From Betaproteobacteria bacterium (GTDB taxonomy: Bacteria > Pseudomonadota > Gammaproteobacteria > Burkholderiales > Rhodocyclaceae), in assembly GCA_020047725.1 (NCBI GenBank), contig JAIFNM010000325.1, positions 1 through 8,491 on the forward strand: a DNA stretch of 8,491 nucleotides. The letters run 5' to 3'. Positions 5,559-8,491 of this stretch are shown one piece after another. Position 1 is the stretch's first letter. Every line of letters starts with the position of its first letter. The notes beneath the pieces are model-generated. The model ran no database searches. It worked only from the letters and a program-made list of their open reading frames with translations, and had not been told where the DNA came from. The translations under genes were made by a program, and so were the position numbers.

Positions 5559-6490
5559 TGTGGGGCTTTACGCCTAAACAAGCCGCTCCGGTTCAGCATG
5601 ATTGGTACTATAACGCAGACCCACTGGAGCGCCGTGAATACGATGCTTTTGGTCCGTGGATTAGTACAATCCGTACAAATGAAGAGATGCCGCCCCGGTT
5701 TCGGCATGCGTATGAAGAACTCCGGTCGTCAATATTTCTTTTCAAAATCCCCATTAATGCCGAGCGGAGAGCAATGCGCCCCGGCATGGATTTATACCGC
5801 TCCGTGCTGGCCATTGACCACGACCGCGTTGTGGTTCTTGAGTGGAACGGATCGACTGAAACTCGCTACGAGTCCCCCGTGGACTCGATCCAAGCCGTGC
5901 GTATTGATCAAGATTTATTGCCGGCCAATTTTTCGCTACTTCTGGCTGATGGACAGACGGTCAGTCTGGGTTACAACTCCGTATCGGACAAAGAAATAGA
6001 ACGCGTGGTCAACTTTCTGCGTGAGCGGATGACTACGGGTGCGGGGAACGCCTACCAACGCTCGACGAAGGCTTCCCTTTGGTCAAAGTCCGATATTCGC
6101 GAGCATTTCTTTCTTGGTCTATGGGAGAAGCATGTTCGCCGTTTTCCGTCCACGCGTATTCTGTACTGGGAGCCACCAGGCATCAATTGCGGCAGGCTCA
6201 AGTCGAGTCTTGGCTGCCTATTGCTTGATGTGGGTAGCGAACTAGTGATCATTCATCGAGGACGGTTCATCCGCCGCTGGCTAGAGGCGGTCTACTCTGG
6301 TGCCGAGTTGTACGTCCCGTGGGCGGCGGTTCAGGCGGCCGAACTGGTTCGAAGCCCCAGCGGCAGGAAAACGTTCATTCCTACGGTTAGGCTCACTCTC
6401 CCGGGTCATGCTATTGACGTCGAGTTGTTCGCACCAACTAGCGAACACCAACAACTATTAGCCGAACTGACCGCTAGAACGGCACGGTGA
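5558..6490 (+). CDS. Unrecognised 310-aa soluble protein with two similar beta-rich (PH-like) lobes
   Basis: I do not recognise this family. There is no signal peptide and no membrane segment, so it is probably cytoplasmic. An aromatic, charged N-terminus (HDWYYN, EYDAFGPW) precedes two regions with a matching pattern. Region one is about 78-157: LYRSVLAIDHDRVVVLEWNG, then SPVDSIQAVRI, then FSLLLADGQTVSL and the helix DKEIERVVNFLRER. Region two is about 217-307: LGCLLLDVGSELVIIHRGR, then VPWAAVQAAELV, then VRLTLPGHAIDVEL and the helix EHQQLLAELTAR. Strand-strand-turn, a (S/W)xxxVQA segment, more strands and a closing amphipathic helix recall bacterial PH-like domains, which is a structural guess. 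ATG 5558 has GGAGG at 5543-5547 and overlaps the MarR remnant's stop by one base. A longer open frame begins at 5387, but its first 57 codons overlap the MarR-like frame and look non-coding. Confidence 0.75.
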   Translation: MWGFTPKQAAPVQHDWYYNADPLERREYDAFGPWISTIRTNEEMPPRFRHAYEELRSSIFLFKIPINAERRAMRPGMDLYRSVLAIDHDRVVVLEWNGSTETRYESPVDSIQAVRIDQDLLPANFSLLLADGQTVSLGYNSVSDKEIERVVNFLRERMTTGAGNAYQRSTKASLWSKSDIREHFFLGLWEKHVRRFPSTRILYWEPPGINCGRLKSSLGCLLLDVGSELVIIHRGRFIRRWLEAVYSGAELYVPWAAVQAAELVRSPSGRKTFIPTVRLTLPGHAIDVELFAPTSEHQQLLAELTARTAR

Positions 6491-6756
6491 AATTCTAAGC
6501 TGGCCTCATGCCGGCAAAGCAGCCAAGGCCCGTAAAGCTGCCGTGTTGACTCTAGGTCCGACTGGTAACTATTGATCCGGCCCGATGAAGTATGTACCTG
6601 CCGTTGCGGCCGAAGAGCACGTCGCGCCGTAACGTAGGTCAGCTTTTTGCATCCATTGCCGCCCCCTTTTGCCGCCTGATTCAAGGGCGTGATCCGCCGC
6701 ATCGCGGCGATTGTCGCTCAAAGCGGTGACTGAGCGCGCCGGCCTCGAACGGCGAT
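6491..6756. other. Convergent intergenic region, no gene seen
   Basis: These 266 bases separate two genes facing tail to tail. GCAGC (6519-6523) with GCTGC (6537-6541), inside CGGC (6512-6515) with GCCG (6540-6543), can form a stem soon after the 310-aa gene ends. CGCCGC-ATC-GCGGCG (6695-6709) is a perfect 6-bp hairpin downstream of the reductase gene on the minus strand. Either could contribute to termination, but neither has a T-run. The open frames across the region do not look like protein. Confidence 0.4.
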
Positions 6757-7809
6757 TTAGCTTAATACCGCGTCGCGAAGCTCCTGGCGGCGACTACCGC
6801 CTTGGCGTTCCAGCATCCAGCCTGGGTATTCCTCGGGCAGTGCGCTTACTGCGTCGAGATCAGCCAATTCCTCCGCCGACAGTTTCAGCATGGACGCGGC
6901 GAGGTTGTCGTCCAGTTGGCTGACGCGTTTGGCACCAATGATCACGCTGCTGACCACCGGTTGGTGGAGCAACCAGGCCAGCGCGACCTGCGCGACTGAC
7001 ACCCCGCGCGCCTCGGCAACCGTTCGCATGGCATCGATGCAATCGTATCCGCGTTCCAGATTCACCGGCGGGAAGTCGAAGCTTGTGCGGCGGCTGCCTT
7101 CTTCTGCCTGTACGTCGCGGCCGTACTTGCCGCTTAGCAGTCCGCCAGCAAGCGGGCTCCATACCATCAGACCGACTTCTTCACTTTGCAGCATCGGCAC
7201 GATCTCGCGCTCCAGATCACGTCCGGCGATTGTGTAATACGCTTGCAGCGATTCAAAACGAGCCAAGCCAAGGCGCTCTGATATACCAATCGACTTGGCG
7301 ATCTGCCAGGCCGCCCAGTTAGACACACCGATGTAGCGCACCAAGCCTTGGTGTACCAAGTCGTCCAGCGTACGCAGCGTCTCTTCCATCGGTGTGGCTG
7401 GATCAAAGCCATGGATCTGGTAGAGATCGATGTGGTCGAGCTGCAGGCGCGACAGGCTGCCTTTGACCGAATCGATGATGTGGTAGCGCGACAAGCCTCG
7501 CGAATTGACGCTCTTGGTCCCGGTTTCACCGAACACTTTGGTGGCAACCACCACGTTTTCGCGCGGCACTTTGAGATTCTTAAGTGCCTGCCCGGTCATG
7601 ATCTCCGAACGTCCATCTGAATACACGTCGGCGGTGTCGATGAAGTTGATGCCGCCATCGACCGCGCGGCCAAGCAGGGCGTCGACTTCTCGTTGCTCAA
7701 GACGGCCGATGTGGCCCCACATGCTTCCCTCCACCCCGCCGAAGGTCATGGTGCCGAGGCACAGCTCGGAAACGAAGAGGCCGGTATTGCCGAGTTTTCT
7801 GTAGTGCAT
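6757..7809 (-). CDS. Aldo/keto reductase, NAD(P)H-dependent
   Basis: A soluble (beta/alpha)8-barrel oxidoreductase that reduces aldehydes or ketones with NADPH; the physiological substrate cannot be read from sequence. The catalytic tetrad is complete in numbering from ATG 7809: D58 and Y63 in FIDTADVYSDG, K91 in VVATKVFG, H133 in LYQIHG. Further hallmarks are RYIGVSNWAAW, MVWSPLAGGLLSGKY, and the C-terminal cofactor-binding stretch SVIIGAKRVSQLDDNLAA. The 350-aa length is normal. The frame stays open further upstream, and ATG 7833 would add eight residues. I prefer ATG 7809 because AAGGA (7818-7822, read on the minus strand) is eight bases away and the protein then starts MHYRKLGNTGL, as family members do. 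It is transcribed towards the 310-aa gene and shows no link to the transporter. Confidence 0.93.
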   Translation of the reverse strand: MHYRKLGNTGLFVSELCLGTMTFGGVEGSMWGHIGRLEQREVDALLGRAVDGGINFIDTADVYSDGRSEIMTGQALKNLKVPRENVVVATKVFGETGTKSVNSRGLSRYHIIDSVKGSLSRLQLDHIDLYQIHGFDPATPMEETLRTLDDLVHQGLVRYIGVSNWAAWQIAKSIGISERLGLARFESLQAYYTIAGRDLEREIVPMLQSEEVGLMVWSPLAGGLLSGKYGRDVQAEEGSRRTSFDFPPVNLERGYDCIDAMRTVAEARGVSVAQVALAWLLHQPVVSSVIIGAKRVSQLDDNLAASMLKLSAEELADLDAVSALPEEYPGWMLERQGGSRRQELRDAVLS

Positions 7810-7851
7810 GGAAAGATTCCTTGTCATGTTCATGGGGAAGGTATGGTGGCA

Positions 7852-7881
7852 AGTATGCGACTTTGGTCGGCGGGTACGCAA
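7852..7881 (-). promoter_or_regulatory. Weak candidate promoter of the aldo/keto reductase gene
   Basis: On the minus strand TTGCGT (7876-7881) and CATACT (7852-7857) are separated by 18 bp. Each matches its sigma-70 consensus imperfectly (TTG kept in the -35; five of six in the -10). The position gives a 5' leader of about 35 nt. No operator-like symmetry is apparent around it. Confidence 0.25.
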
Positions 7882-8491
7882 ACCCGATCTCCCCGCATCA
7901 TTGCCTACTCCCGCAAACCGGCGCTTGAGAACCCGCGCCTGGCAATGGCGCCGGGGGTTGATGCGCGAAGCTCGAATGACAAAGGGCTGGAGCATGTCAG
8001 TGTCGTCGCGCCGACCGGCAGCCCTCAGCCATCAAAAGGAGTTGGCTCGATTACGGATCGCCAACTTGCCACCACCATCGTCCTCGATTCCGATCTTGAT
8101 CGCGCACCCCAGGAGCTTGTCGGCTTGATTTTTTGGGTTCCTCCGCTCAACGGCAGCTTCCATTCTTTTCCACCGATCGGATTGGGTCGTAAGTACCGAA
8201 TGGCGGACATTGAAAGCCGCCGCAGACTCGGTGTAAAGTGAGATCGGCGGATCGCAGCCAATGCACATTCCTCAAGAGCGTACGGCAAGGCGAAACTTGA
8301 GACTTTCTGTACAATCTAGCCGCGCCGTACGCCACTACGCTTTGGCAGCGAGCGCCAGAAGCAGTCGAAACTGCTGAATCAACTTGGATAGCCTCGGACA
8401 TTGACAGGAGTCTTTTGCAATCCTGGTTGCTACAGCGTATTCCGCTATTTGATTGAATCATCTTCGGCATGGCACCCTCAATGGAGCATTC
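7882..8491. other. 610-nt right end with no supported gene
   Basis: Open frames occur on both strands (for example 8147-8470 minus, and a + frame running to 8241), but their translations are rich in R, S, C and P, lack family motifs and have no convincing ribosome-binding sites. Within it, 8145-8210 (AACGGCAGCTTC, then GGGTCGTAAG, then GGCGGACATT) resembles a degenerate intergenic element I recall from many proteobacterial genomes, where spurious short proteins are often annotated. This is an impression, not a search result. GGCGG (8202-8206) and CCGCC (8217-8221) form a small inverted repeat there. Confidence 0.35.

Noticed and set aside
6406..6702. 98-codon minus-strand frame between the 310-aa gene and the reductase gene
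   Set aside because: It overlaps the end of the 310-aa gene in antisense and reads like non-coding translation.
7693..8241. 182-codon + frame across the start of the reductase gene
   Set aside because: Its first third is antisense to the reductase coding sequence, and the remainder has no recognisable protein features.
8147..8470. 107-codon minus-strand frame as a possible small protein
   Set aside because: Its composition is that of translated non-coding DNA, with no recognisable motif and no good Shine-Dalgarno.

Overview
The window reads as a chromosomal stretch of a Gram-negative proteobacterium. The binding protein has a Sec signal peptide, and the gene style and the aldo/keto reductase suggest a betaproteobacterium of the Burkholderiales. 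That taxonomic guess is low-confidence inference.

Layout. Bases 2-76 hold the last 24 codons of an unidentified protein ending in QLNLFDY. A 330-nt gene-free leader follows. Next comes a three-gene ABC importer of the ribose/inositol class (CUT2 type), all on the + strand: a periplasmic binding protein (406-1335), a double-cassette ATPase (1542-3077) and a membrane permease (3093-4115). The 206 nt between binding protein and ATPase hold a strong 11-bp stem-loop, a promoter-like pair and a perfect 7-bp inverted repeat. After the permease, a 359-nt gap holds a terminator-like hairpin and two perfect 8-bp inverted repeats. It leads to a DeoR-family repressor gene (4475-5233), the obvious candidate local regulator of the importer. 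No sugar kinase, isomerase or dehydrogenase is encoded with the importer, so catabolism must lie elsewhere.

Between about 5234 and 5355 the gene style changes. A 66-codon frame looks like the C-terminal dimerisation part of a MarR regulator without its DNA-binding domain. Through a TGATG overlap it leads into an unrecognised 310-aa soluble protein (5558-6490), which appears to contain two copies of a PH-like beta-rich lobe. A convergent aldo/keto reductase gene (6757-7809, minus strand) follows. The last ~680 nt hold no gene I can support.

Working together: the importer would bring a monosaccharide or polyol (inositol-like is my best guess) into the cytoplasm, with the DeoR protein sensing a phosphorylated sugar intermediate. 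The MarR-remnant/310-aa pair and the reductase look like a separate chromosomal neighbourhood next to the transport cassette. I found no CRISPR array, tRNA, rRNA, transposase or complete insertion sequence. The points most worth a second look are the truncated marR junction, the tandem-lobe protein, and the symmetrical sites before the ATPase and deoR genes.
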